A DNA stretch of 64,000 nt from Telluria antibiotica (GCF_011682055.1 NZ_JAAQOM010000015.1:124001-188000), one strand, 5' to 3'. Positions 34,280 through 43,054 are shown, counted from the first letter of the stretch. Program-made: numbers and translations. Notes: generated by a model not told the origin, from the sequence alone.

Positions 34280-34882
34280 ATGACATTCGAACGCCTGATG
34301 CCGCTTGCCGCGGTGCCCATCACATGTATCGCGTTGCTGTCGGCCTGTGCCAGCACGGAGCCGGTCGCCGCCCACGGGGCCCGGCCGGCGTCGACGATGC
34401 CAGCCGCGATGGCGGAAGCGGACGCCGCGGTGCTGGCGGGCCAGAACGAGAAGGCCTACGCGATCCTGAAGAAGGCCGGCAGCACCTTCCCGACCGACAA
34501 GACCCCGTGGGTGCGCATGGCCCAGATGCGCTTCGACAGCACGAATTACGGCGAGGCGATCGTCGACGCGTTGGAAGCGTTGCAGCGCGACCCGGACGAT
34601 ACGCTCGCCAACAGCATCGTCGCCGTGAGCGGCCTGCGCGTGACGAGCAAGGCGCTGGCCGACCTGAGCCGCAAGAACAACTTGACCGGCAACGTGCGGA
34701 CCGAAGCGCAGGACCTGGCCCGGCTCCTGCGCACGAGCCTGAACGAAGACGTGCTGGTGCCGAGCAATCATCCCGCCGTCGCGCGCGCGCGGGAAGCGGC
34801 GAAGCACGCCGCCGGCACCGCGCCGGCAGCATCGACAGCGCGTTCGACGGCATCGAACGATCCGTTCGGCGCGCTCAGGTAA
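34280..34882 (+). CDS. T6SS-linked TPR-like lipoprotein
   Basis: A 200-residue exported lipoprotein. The lipobox is LLSAC near residue 18. The body carries TPR-like helices (DAAVLAGQNEKAYAILKKAG, then ALEALQRDPDDTLANSI), and the tail is Ala/Thr-rich. Similar small TPR proteins precede tssB in many Burkholderiales T6SS loci with no firm role. The start at 34280 follows GGGAGAG and places the signal peptide correctly; an ATG at 34250 would precede it. It is the first gene of the tssB-tssA operon. Confidence 0.78.
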   Translation: MTFERLMPLAAVPITCIALLSACASTEPVAAHGARPASTMPAAMAEADAAVLAGQNEKAYAILKKAGSTFPTDKTPWVRMAQMRFDSTNYGEAIVDALEALQRDPDDTLANSIVAVSGLRVTSKALADLSRKNNLTGNVRTEAQDLARLLRTSLNEDVLVPSNHPAVARAREAAKHAAGTAPAASTARSTASNDPFGALR

Positions 34883-34890
34883 CCCGCCAA

Positions 34891-34917
34891 CAAGCCCAAC
34901 AAGCCCAACAAGCCCAC
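34891..34917 (+). repeat. 3 x 9-bp tandem repeat before tssB
   Basis: Three copies of CAAGCCCAA (last one ending AC) lie between the TPR lipoprotein stop and the tssB ribosome binding site. Copy-number slippage here would change the intergenic distance by 9 bp but not any protein. Confidence 0.85.
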
Positions 34918-34927
34918 AGGAGTCGAC

Positions 34928-35446
34928 ATGGCCAAGAATGAAAGCGTGCAGAAACGCCTGCAGAAAGTGCGCGCCCCGCGCGTGCAGATGACGTACGACG
35001 TCGAGATCGGCGACGCGATCGAGAACAAGGAATTGCCGTTCGTCGTCGGGGTGCTCGGCGACTTCGGCACCGATCCGGACGCAGCGAAGAAACGCCTGAA
35101 GGACCGCAAGTTCGTCAACGTGGACGCGGACAATTTCGACGAGGTGCTGGGCGGCGTCGCGCCGGCGACGAGCTTCCGCGTACCGAATCACCTGTCGGCG
35201 GAAGGGGGAGAGTTCGCGGTGCAGCTGCAGTTCCGGCAGATGGACGACTTTCGTCCGGAAGCCGTCGTGCAGCAGGTGGCGCCGCTGAAAGGCTTGCTGG
35301 ATGCGCGCGCCAAGCTGGCCGACCTGCGCAACAAGCTCGCCGGCAACGACAAGCTGGAAGACTTGCTGAACGACGTGCTGACCAACACGGAAAAACTGGA
35401 CAGCCTGCGCAAGGTCGGCGCCAAGCCGGGCAAGGAGGAAGCATGA
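34928..35446 (+). CDS. tssB: T6SS contractile sheath small subunit TssB
   Basis: A 172-residue sheath protein with SVQKRLQKVRAPRVQMTYDV at the N-terminus, LPFVVGVLGDF, and the helical C-terminal LRNKLAGNDKLEDLLNDVL. It assembles with TssC into the contractile sheath around the Hcp tube and is recycled by TssH. An AGGAG ribosome site precedes the ATG. It overlaps tssC by ATGA, the usual coupling for the two sheath subunits. Confidence 0.96.
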   Translation: MAKNESVQKRLQKVRAPRVQMTYDVEIGDAIENKELPFVVGVLGDFGTDPDAAKKRLKDRKFVNVDADNFDEVLGGVAPATSFRVPNHLSAEGGEFAVQLQFRQMDDFRPEAVVQQVAPLKGLLDARAKLADLRNKLAGNDKLEDLLNDVLTNTEKLDSLRKVGAKPGKEEA

Positions 35447-36933
35447 GCGCGATCCTCGAGACGGCAACCGCGGCCGCGCATGCGGACCGCCCGGACATCT
35501 CCCTGCTCGACCAGATCGTCGAACAGAGCCGAGTGGCGACGTCGAGCAGCGAACACGAACGGGCGCGCGACATCATCTCCGAACTCGTGAGCCAGGTGAT
35601 GGAAGGCACGATGGTCGTGTCGACGAATCTGTCGGCCACGATCGACGCGCGCCTGGCGGAGCTGGACCGGATGATCTCGGCGCAGCTGTCCGCGATCATG
35701 CACGCCCCCGAATTCCAGAAGCTGGAACGTAGCTGGACCGGTCTGCACTACCTCGTCAAGAACACGGCGACGAGCAGCGGCCTGCAGGTACGCATGCTCA
35801 ATGCGAGCAAGCGCGACCTGGTGAAGGACTTCCAGTCGGCGCTGGAATTCGACCAGAGCGCCTTGTTCAAGAAGGTCTACGAAGAGGAATTCGGCAGCTT
35901 CGGCGGCGCGCCGTACGGCACGCTGATCGGCGATTTCGAGATCACGCGACAGCCGGAGGACATCTATTTTCTCGAGCAGATGTCGCACGTCGCGGCGGCC
36001 AGCCACGCGCCGTTCATCACGTCGGCGGGGCCCGAGCTGTTCGGCATCGAAAGCTTCGGCGACCTGGGCAAGCCGCGCGACCTGGCGAAAGTGTTCGACA
36101 CGGTCGAATACGCGAAGTGGAAGGCGTTCCGCGAATCGGAGGATTCCCGCTACGTGGGCCTTACGTTGCCGCGCTTCCTGGGCCGCCTGCCGTACAACCC
36201 GGCCGATGGCACGGCGACGGAAGGTTTCAATTACGTTGAGGACGTCGACGGCACCGACCACCAGAAATACCTGTGGTGTAACGCGGCGTATGCGTTCGCG
36301 ACCAAGCTGACGAAGGCGTTCGAGGACTACGGCTGGTGCGCGGCGATCCGCGGCGTCGAAGGCGGGGGCCTCGTCGAGAACCTGCCCACGCATACGTTCA
36401 AGACGGACGAGGGCGAGATCGCGCTGAAATGCCCGACGGAGCTCGCGATCACGGATCGCCGCGAGAAGGAGCTGTCGGACCTGGGTTTCATCTCGCTCGT
36501 ACACTGCAAGAACACGTCGTACGCCGCGTTCTTCGGCGCGCAGTCGGCGCAGAAGGCGCGCAAGTACGCGAACGACGCGGCCAATGCGAACGCGCTGCTG
36601 TCGTCGCAGCTGCAGTACATCTTTGCCGTGTCGCGCATCGCGCACTACATGAAGGCCATGATGCGCGACAAGATCGGCAGCTTCGCGGCCGCCTCGAACG
36701 TCGAGGATTACCTGAACCGCTGGCTGACGCAATACGTCCTTCTCGACGACAACGCGAGCCAGGACCAGAAGGCGCAATTCCCCTTGCGCGAAGCGAGCGT
36801 GCAGGTGGCCGAGGTGCCGGGCCGGCCCGGCGTCTACCGGGCCGTGTCGTTCCTGCGTCCCCATTTCCAGCTCGACGAATTGTCCGTTTCGCTCCGATTG
36901 GTCGCGGAGCTGCCGCAGTCGACCAAGAACTGA
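35443..36933 (+). CDS. tssC: T6SS contractile sheath large subunit TssC
   Basis: A 496-residue sheath protein. It shows LERSWTGLHYLVKNT, FGGAPYGTLIGDFEI, FEDYGWCAAIRGVEGGGLVE, and the C-terminal LPLREASVQVAEVPGRPGVY, all highly conserved in TssC. The N-terminal helices should carry the TssH recognition element. It overlaps tssB by 4 bp and is followed 29 bp later by hcp. Full length and intact. Confidence 0.97.
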   Translation: MSAILETATAAAHADRPDISLLDQIVEQSRVATSSSEHERARDIISELVSQVMEGTMVVSTNLSATIDARLAELDRMISAQLSAIMHAPEFQKLERSWTGLHYLVKNTATSSGLQVRMLNASKRDLVKDFQSALEFDQSALFKKVYEEEFGSFGGAPYGTLIGDFEITRQPEDIYFLEQMSHVAAASHAPFITSAGPELFGIESFGDLGKPRDLAKVFDTVEYAKWKAFRESEDSRYVGLTLPRFLGRLPYNPADGTATEGFNYVEDVDGTDHQKYLWCNAAYAFATKLTKAFEDYGWCAAIRGVEGGGLVENLPTHTFKTDEGEIALKCPTELAITDRREKELSDLGFISLVHCKNTSYAAFFGAQSAQKARKYANDAANANALLSSQLQYIFAVSRIAHYMKAMMRDKIGSFAAASNVEDYLNRWLTQYVLLDDNASQDQKAQFPLREASVQVAEVPGRPGVYRAVSFLRPHFQLDELSVSLRLVAELPQSTKN

Positions 36934-36962
36934 ATCCTTCCACCACTGAACTGGAGTAGAAC

Positions 36963-37454
36963 ATGGCAATTGACGTGTACCTGCAAATCGACGGCATCAA
37001 GGGCGAGTCGGCCGACGACAAGCACAAGGACTGGATCGAATGCAAATCGGTCAACTGGGGCGTGATCCAGCCGAAGTCCGCGACGGCGTCGACGGGCGGC
37101 GGCCACACGGCCGAGCGCTGCGAGCACGACGAGATCGAGATCGCCAAGCTGGCCGACCTCTCGTCGCCGCTGCTGCTGCAGACCTGCTCGTCGGGAAAGA
37201 CGATCCCGAAGGCGAAGTTCGAGTTCATGCGCGCCGACGGGCAGGGCGAACGCGTCAAGTATTTCGAGATCGAGATCGAGAACGTCCTGATCGGCTCCGT
37301 CAAGCCGCAGGTCGCGGAGGGCGACTTCCTGCACGAGACGGTCGGGCTGAAATTCTCGAAAGTCAAATGGCGCTACACCCAGCAGAAGATCGGCGGCGGT
37401 GCCGGCGGCAATACGTCGGGCGGCTGGGACCTCGCCACGAACCGGGTCGCCTGA
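36963..37454 (+). CDS. hcp: T6SS tube protein Hcp (TssD)
   Basis: A 163-residue secreted tube subunit that forms stacked hexameric rings inside the sheath. Family markers are MAIDVYLQIDGIKGES, VNWGVIQP, HDEIEIAKLADLSSP and VGLKFSKVKWRY. A Gly-rich tail (GGGAGGNTSGGW) follows. The ATG has a GGAG-type site 8 bases before. It lies downstream of tssC and is followed by a strong hairpin terminator, so more hcp than tssE mRNA is expected. Confidence 0.96.
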   Translation: MAIDVYLQIDGIKGESADDKHKDWIECKSVNWGVIQPKSATASTGGGHTAERCEHDEIEIAKLADLSSPLLLQTCSSGKTIPKAKFEFMRADGQGERVKYFEIEIENVLIGSVKPQVAEGDFLHETVGLKFSKVKWRYTQQKIGGGAGGNTSGGWDLATNRVA

Positions 37455-37487
37455 CGCGCTTGTTATTCACTTCCCCCCCCGCGATTT

Positions 37488-37515
37488 CCGCGGCCTCCGG
37501 GCCGCGGTCTTTTTT
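37488..37515 (+). terminator. intrinsic terminator between hcp and tssE
   Basis: An 8-bp perfect GC-rich stem (CCGCGGCC, loop TCCG, GGCCGCGG; 37488-37507) followed by TCTTTTTT. It ends 11 bp before the first possible tssE start. It probably lets only part of the transcripts reach tssE, tssH and tssA. Confidence 0.85.
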
Positions 37516-37526
37516 ACCGACGCCGC

Positions 37527-38003
37527 ATGCCACCGATGAAAGCCTATTCGCCCGGCCTGCTCGACCGCCTGATGGGGCAGCAAGTCCACCCCGGCCGCGC
37601 GGGCATCGACCAGCTCAAGGACAACGTCGCGCGCGACCTGGAAGCCTTGCTGAACGCCCGTGCCGCCATGCCGCCGGCGTCGTTCGACGGGTATCCGCTG
37701 GCGCGTGCCTCCATCCTGAACTACGGCCTGACCGACTTCGCCGCGTTCTGCCTGTCCAGCAGCGAGGACCGGAGCGCGATCTGCGCCTGCCTGAAGGATG
37801 CAATCGAGCGCCATGAACCGCGGCTGCAGAACGTCAGTGCGGCGCTGGTGGCCGAGGAGGGCGGCGTGAACCGCCTTCACTTCGTGATCGATGCGACGCT
37901 CGTTGCCGGCCCGGGGCGCGAACCGGTCAACTTCAACGCCGTGCTGCAGCCGTCTTCGCTGAACTACGCGATCAGCAAGGCCGGCCGCCCCGCGCGTCCG
38001 TAA
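37527..38003 (+). CDS. tssE: T6SS baseplate protein TssE (gp25-like)
   Basis: A 158-residue protein of the gp25/lysozyme-like baseplate family: LLDRLMGQQ at the start, RASILNYGLTDFAAF in the centre and RHEPRLQNVSA afterward. It nucleates the sheath at the baseplate. Two ATGs (37527 and 37536) are possible and neither has a clear ribosome site; the terminator hairpin stands directly upstream. In most loci tssF and tssG follow, but here tssH begins 37 bp later. Confidence 0.92.
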   Translation: MPPMKAYSPGLLDRLMGQQVHPGRAGIDQLKDNVARDLEALLNARAAMPPASFDGYPLARASILNYGLTDFAAFCLSSSEDRSAICACLKDAIERHEPRLQNVSAALVAEEGGVNRLHFVIDATLVAGPGREPVNFNAVLQPSSLNYAISKAGRPARP

Positions 38004-38040
38004 CGCGGCGCGGCCGCCATTCCACCAAAGGACACCGACG

Positions 38041-40680
38041 ATGGACATCAACCTGAAGACCCTGATCGCCAAGCTGAACGACGTCACGCGCTCGGCCGCC
38101 ACGCGCGCGGCCGGCATCTGCGTCGGGCTCGGCCAGTATGAAGTCGACATCGAGCACCTGTTCCTCGCGCTGCTGGAGCAGCCCGCGAGCGATCTCGTGG
38201 TGGCGGCACGCGCGGCCGGCGTCAGCACGACGGGCCTCGAAGCCGATCTGCGCCGCGAAGTGGAGCGCCTGCCGTCCGGCAGCGCGCGCACGCCCGTGTT
38301 CTCGCGCCATCTGCCGGTGCTGTTCGAGCATGCGTGGCTGATCGCGTCGCTGGGTGCATCGACGCAACCGCAGCACATCCGCAGCGGCCACTTGCTGCTC
38401 GCGCTGCTGACGGAGCCCGGTTTCGCGCAGCTGGCCCAGCGCGCGTCGCGCCATTTCGCGGGCTTCCCCGTCGACCGCCTGAAGCACGAATTCGACAAGC
38501 TGACGGAGGGTTCCGGCGAAACGCCCGCACTGGCGCCCGCGGCGCAGGTCGCGGGCGCCGATCCCGTCACGGAATTGCAGGCGGCCGCACCCGGCAAGAC
38601 GCCCGCGCTCGACCAGTACACGACCTGCCTCACGGCGCGCGCGCGCGAGGGCAAGCTCGATCCCGTGATCGGGCGCGATGCCGAGATCCGGCAGGTGGTC
38701 GACATACTCATGCGCCGCCGCCAGAACAACCCGATCCTGACGGGCGAGGCGGGCGTCGGCAAGACGGCCGTCGTCGAAGGCCTTGCGCTGCGCATCGCGC
38801 AAGGCGACGTCCCGGACGTGTTGCGCGGTGTGGAGATCCACGTGCTCGACCTGGGCCTGCTTCAGGCCGGCGCCAGCGTCAAGGGCGAGTTCGAGAACCG
38901 CCTGAAGAACGTGATCGACGAAGTGAAGAAAAGCCTGCACGCGATCATCCTGTTCATCGACGAGGCGCACACGATGATCGGCGCCGGCGGCACCGCGGGC
39001 CAGAACGATGCCGCCAACCTGCTGAAGCCCGCGCTGGCGCGGGGCGAGCTGCGCACGGTGGCCGCGACCACGTGGAGCGAATACAAGAAATACTTCGAGA
39101 AGGATGCGGCGCTGGCGCGGCGCTTCCAGGTGGTGAAGGTCGAGGAACCAAGCGAAGAGACGGCGTGCGCCATGCTGCGCGCGATGGCGCCGCTGATGGA
39201 AGCGCATTTCGGCGTGCGCATCTACGACGAGGCGATCGTGGAAGCGGTGCGCCTGTCGCACCGCTACATCAGCGGGCGCCAGCTGCCGGACAAGGCCGTC
39301 AGTGTGCTCGATACGGCGTGCGCGAAGGTGGCGCTGGGCCAGAAGGCGACGCCCGCCGTGCTGGAGGATTGCACGCGCCGCGTGGAACGGCTCGATGCGC
39401 GCATCCAGGCGCTCGTGCGCGAGGAAAGCGCGGGCGCCGATCACGCGGCCGCGCTGGTGGGGCTGCGCGCGGAACGGGCGCAGGCGCTGGACGAACAGGT
39501 GACCTTGCGCGCGCGCTGGGACGCCGAGCAGGCCTTGTGTGCCGAGATCCACGCGTTGCGCGCGCGCCTGGAAGCGGGGCAGGGCGACAGCCCGGCGTTG
39601 CGCGAGAAGGTGGCCCGGCTGCACGCGCTGCAGGGCGACGCGCCGCTCGTGCCCGTGCAGGTCGATGGCCAGACGGTGGCCGCCATCGTCGCCGCGTGGA
39701 CGGGCATTCCGCTCGGGCGCATGGTGAAGGACGAGATCCGCACCGTGATGAATTTGCAGGGCTTGCTGGACGAGCGGATCCTGGGCCAGCGCCACGCCAG
39801 CGGCATCGTCGCGCAGCGCGTGCGTACGGCGCGCGCGAACCTCGAGGATCCGAACAAGCCGAAGGGCGTGTTCCTGTTCGTCGGCACGTCCGGCGTCGGC
39901 AAGACGGAGACCGCGCTCGCGCTCGCGGACCTGCTGTACGGCGGCGAACGGAAACTCGTCACCATCAACATGAGCGAGTACCAGGAAGCGCACAGCGTCT
40001 CCGGCCTGAAAGGCTCGCCGCCGGGCTATGTCGGCTATGGCGAAGGCGGCGTTCTGACGGAAGCCGTGCGGCGCAATCCGTACAGCGTCGTGCTGCTGGA
40101 CGAGGTCGAGAAGGCGCATGCGGACGTGCTCGAACTGTTCTTCCAGGTGTTCGACAAGGGCGTGCTGGACGACGCGGAAGGGCGCCAGATCGACTTCCGC
40201 AACACGATCATCATCCTCACGTCGAACGCGGCGTCGAGCCAGATCATGCAGGCCTGCCTGAACAAGGCGCCGGAGGAGCGGCCGACGCCGGACGCGTTGG
40301 CGGAACTGATCCGGCCCAGCCTCATGAAGCATTTCAAGCCCGCGTTCCTGGGCCGGCTGACGGTGGTGCCGTTCTATCCGATCGACGATGGCGTCCTCGC
40401 CAACATCATCCGCCTCAAGCTGGACCGCATCCGCCGGCGCGTCGCCGCAAACCACCAGGCCCGCTTCGACTACGACGACGCGCTCGTCGCTGCCGTGCTG
40501 GCGCGCTGTACGGAGGTCGACTCCGGCGCACGCAACGTCGACACGATCCTGAACGGCACCTTGCTGCCCGAGATCGCGGACGCGGTGCTCGCCCGCATGG
40601 CGGAAGGTAGCGCGATCGGGCGGGTAAAGGTCGGCGCGACGAAGGCCGGCAAGATCAAGTATGCCGTCGAACCAGCGTGA
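38041..40680 (+). CDS. tssH: T6SS sheath-disassembly ATPase TssH (ClpV)
   Basis: An 879-residue Hsp100/ClpB-family AAA+ ATPase that unfolds contracted TssC sheaths. The N-terminal Clp domain is at residues 1-150. AAA domain 1 has Walker A GEAGVGKT near 236 and Walker B ILFIDEAH. A coiled middle domain lies near 430-560, and AAA domain 2 has GTSGVGKTETALAL near 615 and VLLDEVEKAH. The Arg/Ala-rich N-terminal region and short middle domain fit ClpV rather than ClpB. It follows tssE directly and precedes tssA by 10 bp. Confidence 0.95.
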   Translation: MDINLKTLIAKLNDVTRSAATRAAGICVGLGQYEVDIEHLFLALLEQPASDLVVAARAAGVSTTGLEADLRREVERLPSGSARTPVFSRHLPVLFEHAWLIASLGASTQPQHIRSGHLLLALLTEPGFAQLAQRASRHFAGFPVDRLKHEFDKLTEGSGETPALAPAAQVAGADPVTELQAAAPGKTPALDQYTTCLTARAREGKLDPVIGRDAEIRQVVDILMRRRQNNPILTGEAGVGKTAVVEGLALRIAQGDVPDVLRGVEIHVLDLGLLQAGASVKGEFENRLKNVIDEVKKSLHAIILFIDEAHTMIGAGGTAGQNDAANLLKPALARGELRTVAATTWSEYKKYFEKDAALARRFQVVKVEEPSEETACAMLRAMAPLMEAHFGVRIYDEAIVEAVRLSHRYISGRQLPDKAVSVLDTACAKVALGQKATPAVLEDCTRRVERLDARIQALVREESAGADHAAALVGLRAERAQALDEQVTLRARWDAEQALCAEIHALRARLEAGQGDSPALREKVARLHALQGDAPLVPVQVDGQTVAAIVAAWTGIPLGRMVKDEIRTVMNLQGLLDERILGQRHASGIVAQRVRTARANLEDPNKPKGVFLFVGTSGVGKTETALALADLLYGGERKLVTINMSEYQEAHSVSGLKGSPPGYVGYGEGGVLTEAVRRNPYSVVLLDEVEKAHADVLELFFQVFDKGVLDDAEGRQIDFRNTIIILTSNAASSQIMQACLNKAPEERPTPDALAELIRPSLMKHFKPAFLGRLTVVPFYPIDDGVLANIIRLKLDRIRRRVAANHQARFDYDDALVAAVLARCTEVDSGARNVDTILNGTLLPEIADAVLARMAEGSAIGRVKVGATKAGKIKYAVEPA

Positions 40681-40690
40681 GGAGGCCGCC

Positions 40691-41677
40691 ATGCTGAACC
40701 TGGACCGGCTGCTCGCGCCCGTCAGCGCGGACAAACCCTGCGGCGACGACCTCGCGTTTTCCAGCGAGATCGATGCCATCGTGCGTGCGCGCCAGGCCGA
40801 CGATCCGTCGCTGGAGCAGGGCGCCTGGGTCACGGACTTGAAGGAGGCGGACTGGAAGTTCGTCGCGCGCCAGTGCGCCCAGCTGATCGAGACGCGCAGC
40901 AAGGATTTGCAGCTGGCCGTCTGGCTGGCCGAGGCGGCCGCGCGGACGGAGGGCCTGCGCGCGCTGGGTGACAGCCTGCTGCTCGTCGCGATGCTGTGCG
41001 AACGCTACTGGGACGGCCTGTATCCGCTGCCCGACGAGGATGGCGTCGAGCGCCGGATCGGCAACCTTGCGTGGCTCGCGGCCCGCATCGCGCCGTGGCT
41101 GCGCGACGTGCCGCTGACGGAAGGACCGCACGGCCACGCGCTGCGCGAGTTCGACGTCGCGCGCATGGAGGGCGGCGATGCGCTGTTGAAGCTCGAAGCG
41201 GTGCGCCAGCGCACGTCGCCGGCGTTTGCCGCCAACCTGATGCGCGATTGCGAGCATTGCGCGGCCGCGATCGACCGGCTGGAAAACAGCGTCGACGCCG
41301 TGCTGGGCGCGGACGGACCGAGTTTCAGCGCTGCGCGCTCGGGGCTGGAAAGCCTCGTCCTGTTCGTCAAACCGGCATTGAAGGACGCAGCGCCCGTACC
41401 GGTGCCGGTTGCAGCCGACGTCGTGGTCGCGATGCCGGTGCACTCGCCGGTGCCGGCGGGACAGCTGCAGTCGCGCGCGCAGGCGCTGGCCCAGCTGCGC
41501 GCGGTGGCCGAGTACTTTCGGCGCACGGAGCCGCACAGCCCCGTCGCCTACCTGGCCGACAAGGCCGCGCACTGGGGCGAGCAGCCGCTGCACGTGTGGC
41601 TGCGCGCGGTCGTGAAGGACGATGCGGCGTTCGCCCAGATCGAAGAGATGCTGGGCGTGGGCGCGCGCCCGTCCTGA
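40691..41677 (+). CDS. tssA: T6SS assembly protein TssA
   Basis: A 328-residue protein with the ImpA N-terminal domain (residues about 1-170): PCGDDLAFSSEIDAI, DWKFVARQCAQLI, and YWDGLYPLPDEDG. TssA caps the sheath-tube and recruits components during assembly. The ATG at 40691 follows GAGGAGG, so it is preferred to an upstream in-frame ATG at 40661 inside tssH. The C-terminal part (RTEPHSPVAYLADKAAHW) is the short TssA type. It is the last gene of the operon, convergent with the phasin gene. Confidence 0.92.
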   Translation: MLNLDRLLAPVSADKPCGDDLAFSSEIDAIVRARQADDPSLEQGAWVTDLKEADWKFVARQCAQLIETRSKDLQLAVWLAEAAARTEGLRALGDSLLLVAMLCERYWDGLYPLPDEDGVERRIGNLAWLAARIAPWLRDVPLTEGPHGHALREFDVARMEGGDALLKLEAVRQRTSPAFAANLMRDCEHCAAAIDRLENSVDAVLGADGPSFSAARSGLESLVLFVKPALKDAAPVPVPVAADVVVAMPVHSPVPAGQLQSRAQALAQLRAVAEYFRRTEPHSPVAYLADKAAHWGEQPLHVWLRAVVKDDAAFAQIEEMLGVGARPS

Positions 41678-41698
41678 GCGCGGAAGCTGGTGCGGAAC

Positions 41699-42265
41699 TT
41701 AGTGCGCGGCCGGCGGTTTCGGCATTTGCGACTGGGCGGCCTTCAGCTGCTCGGTCGCGCGCGCCACCTGTTCCTCGACGCGGCGCATGGCGTCGCGCGT
41801 GGACTGCGTCACCTGCTCGTAGCCCTTGAACGCGTTCTCGATCGCCGCCTTGATGATCTCCACGGCGTTTTCCTGGCCCGGCTTCACGTTCTGCGTGACG
41901 TCGTAGATCAGCGCCGACAAGGTGTTTTTCGCTTCGGCGAGGTGGGTATCGGCAGCCTGCTCGAATTCCTTCTTGATGTCGCTGATGACCACCTTGAGCT
42001 GGTCGCCGTAGGCCGCGGCTTCCGCCACGCCCGGCTGCACGCGCGAGGAGAGGGCGTCGATGGCGGCCTTCGGATCCGGCGCCTGGCTGAACTGGCGGCT
42101 GGCCTCCAGCGTGTTTTCCATCGATTGCTTGGCGGTCGCCAGGTTCAGCGCCACGACTTGTTCGACGCCCTGTACGGCCTTGCTGGCCAGGGCATTGAAG
42201 GTCTGCATCTGCAGGTCGAACAGCGTCTTGGTGGCGGATGCGAATTGCTCGGGATTGTTGAACAT
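41699..42265 (-). CDS. phasin family protein
   Basis: A 188-residue helical protein coating polyhydroxyalkanoate granules. It begins MFNNPEQFASATKTLFDLQM and continues with the usual AKQSMENTLEASRQF helix and a Lys/Glu-rich coiled middle. Phasin_2 proteins of Burkholderiales have this beginning and length. The gene is convergent with tssA (21 bp between stops) and is unrelated to secretion. The segment YTAAYGD-type region (AEAAAYGDQLKVVIS) is typical too. Confidence 0.9.
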   Translation of the reverse strand: MFNNPEQFASATKTLFDLQMQTFNALASKAVQGVEQVVALNLATAKQSMENTLEASRQFSQAPDPKAAIDALSSRVQPGVAEAAAYGDQLKVVISDIKKEFEQAADTHLAEAKNTLSALIYDVTQNVKPGQENAVEIIKAAIENAFKGYEQVTQSTRDAMRRVEEQVARATEQLKAAQSQMPKPPAAH

Positions 42266-42332
42266 CGATTTCTCCTCGGTTAGGAAACTACGGCGGCGAC
42301 CTGGGGTGACTCCTTCATGTTCCGGATGTTAA

Positions 42333-42536
42333 TTATTTAGCAGGCAACGGTTTTTCGCAACGGGCGTCACGATAGGGCCCGTCCGCGCGCGCCCAGCCGG
42401 CGCCCAGCGGCGTCTGCGAGCAGGCGAGGGCACCCGTGCTCTTGCTGCGCCAGTGATACCAGGGCGCGGGCTCGGCGTGCAGCGCGACGGGGCCGATCAG
42501 GGCGATGACCAATGCGGTCAGAATAAACTTCGTCAT
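42333..42536 (-). CDS. 67-residue exported hypothetical protein
   Basis: A small predicted periplasmic protein. The signal peptide MTKFILTALVIALIGPVALHA is followed by a 46-residue mature part with two Cys (ACSQTPLGAGW and ARCEKPL) that could form a disulfide, and many Trp/Tyr. No family is recognised. It is divergent from the CueR-type regulator, with about 100 bp between them that contain the regulator's promoter. Function is unknown; the Cys pair might bind metal, which is only a guess. Confidence 0.65.
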   Translation of the reverse strand: MTKFILTALVIALIGPVALHAEPAPWYHWRSKSTGALACSQTPLGAGWARADGPYRDARCEKPLPAK

Positions 42537-42579
42537 GGTGCGTCGAGCTTAACCGCTTCGTGCCCCAAGTCAAGCGGGC

Positions 42580-42610
42580 TTGAGCTTCCCATCGTGGGAA
42601 GGTGTATGCT
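42580..42610 (+). promoter_or_regulatory. MerR-type promoter of the CueR-like gene
   Basis: A -35 TTGAGC (42580-42585) and -10 TATGCT (42605-42610) are separated by 19 bp, the over-long spacing used by MerR activators. A CTTCCCA-TCG-TGGGAAG palindrome (42585-42601) fills the spacer. This agrees with the CCTTCC...GGAAGG boxes bound by CueR. It points to autoregulation by copper or silver. Confidence 0.68.
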
Positions 42611-42634
42611 GGCCGCATCGACGAGGACCACACC

Positions 42635-43054
42635 ATGGATGCGACGGCACGGGAAACCCCTAGTTTTAACATCGGCGAAGCGGCGCGGGCATCCGGCGTA
42701 ACGGCCAAGATGGTGCGTCACTACGAATCGATTGGCCTGCTGCCGCCGGCGCGCCGCACGGAGGCGGGGTATCGGCAGTACGGCATGGACGACGTGCGCA
42801 TCCTGCAATTCATCCATCGGGGCCGCGCGCTGGGCTTTTCGCTGGACCAGATCGCCGGCCTGCTGGCCCTGTGGCGCGACAAGCGGCGCGCGAGCGCCGA
42901 CGTGCGCCGCCTGGCGCTCGGACACATCGACGAACTGGACCGCAAGATCGCCGAGCTGGAAGCGATGAAACGCACGCTCGCGGCACTGGCCAGCTCGTGC
43001 CATGGCGACGCGCGCTCCGACTGCCCCATCCTGGACGACCTCGCCGCGCATTGA
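42635..43054 (+). CDS. CueR-type copper-responsive MerR regulator
   Basis: A 139-residue MerR-family regulator. The winged helix (FNIGEAARASGVTAKMVRHY) is at residues 10-30, and a dimer helix spans about 80-118. The metal loop has Cys122 and Cys130 with seven residues between, as in E. coli CueR (C-x7-C, followed by PIL/PII). This suits Cu(I)/Ag(I) sensing. The ATG at 42635 is preferred over a GTG at 42602 that falls inside the promoter. No copper ATPase or chaperone gene is adjacent, so other targets must lie elsewhere. Confidence 0.85.
   Translation: MDATARETPSFNIGEAARASGVTAKMVRHYESIGLLPPARRTEAGYRQYGMDDVRILQFIHRGRALGFSLDQIAGLLALWRDKRRASADVRRLALGHIDELDRKIAELEAMKRTLAALASSCHGDARSDCPILDDLAAH

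Noticed and set aside
37972..40902. Long antisense open frame opposite tssH
   Set aside because: Same artefact of GC bias; tssH has full motifs on the plus strand.
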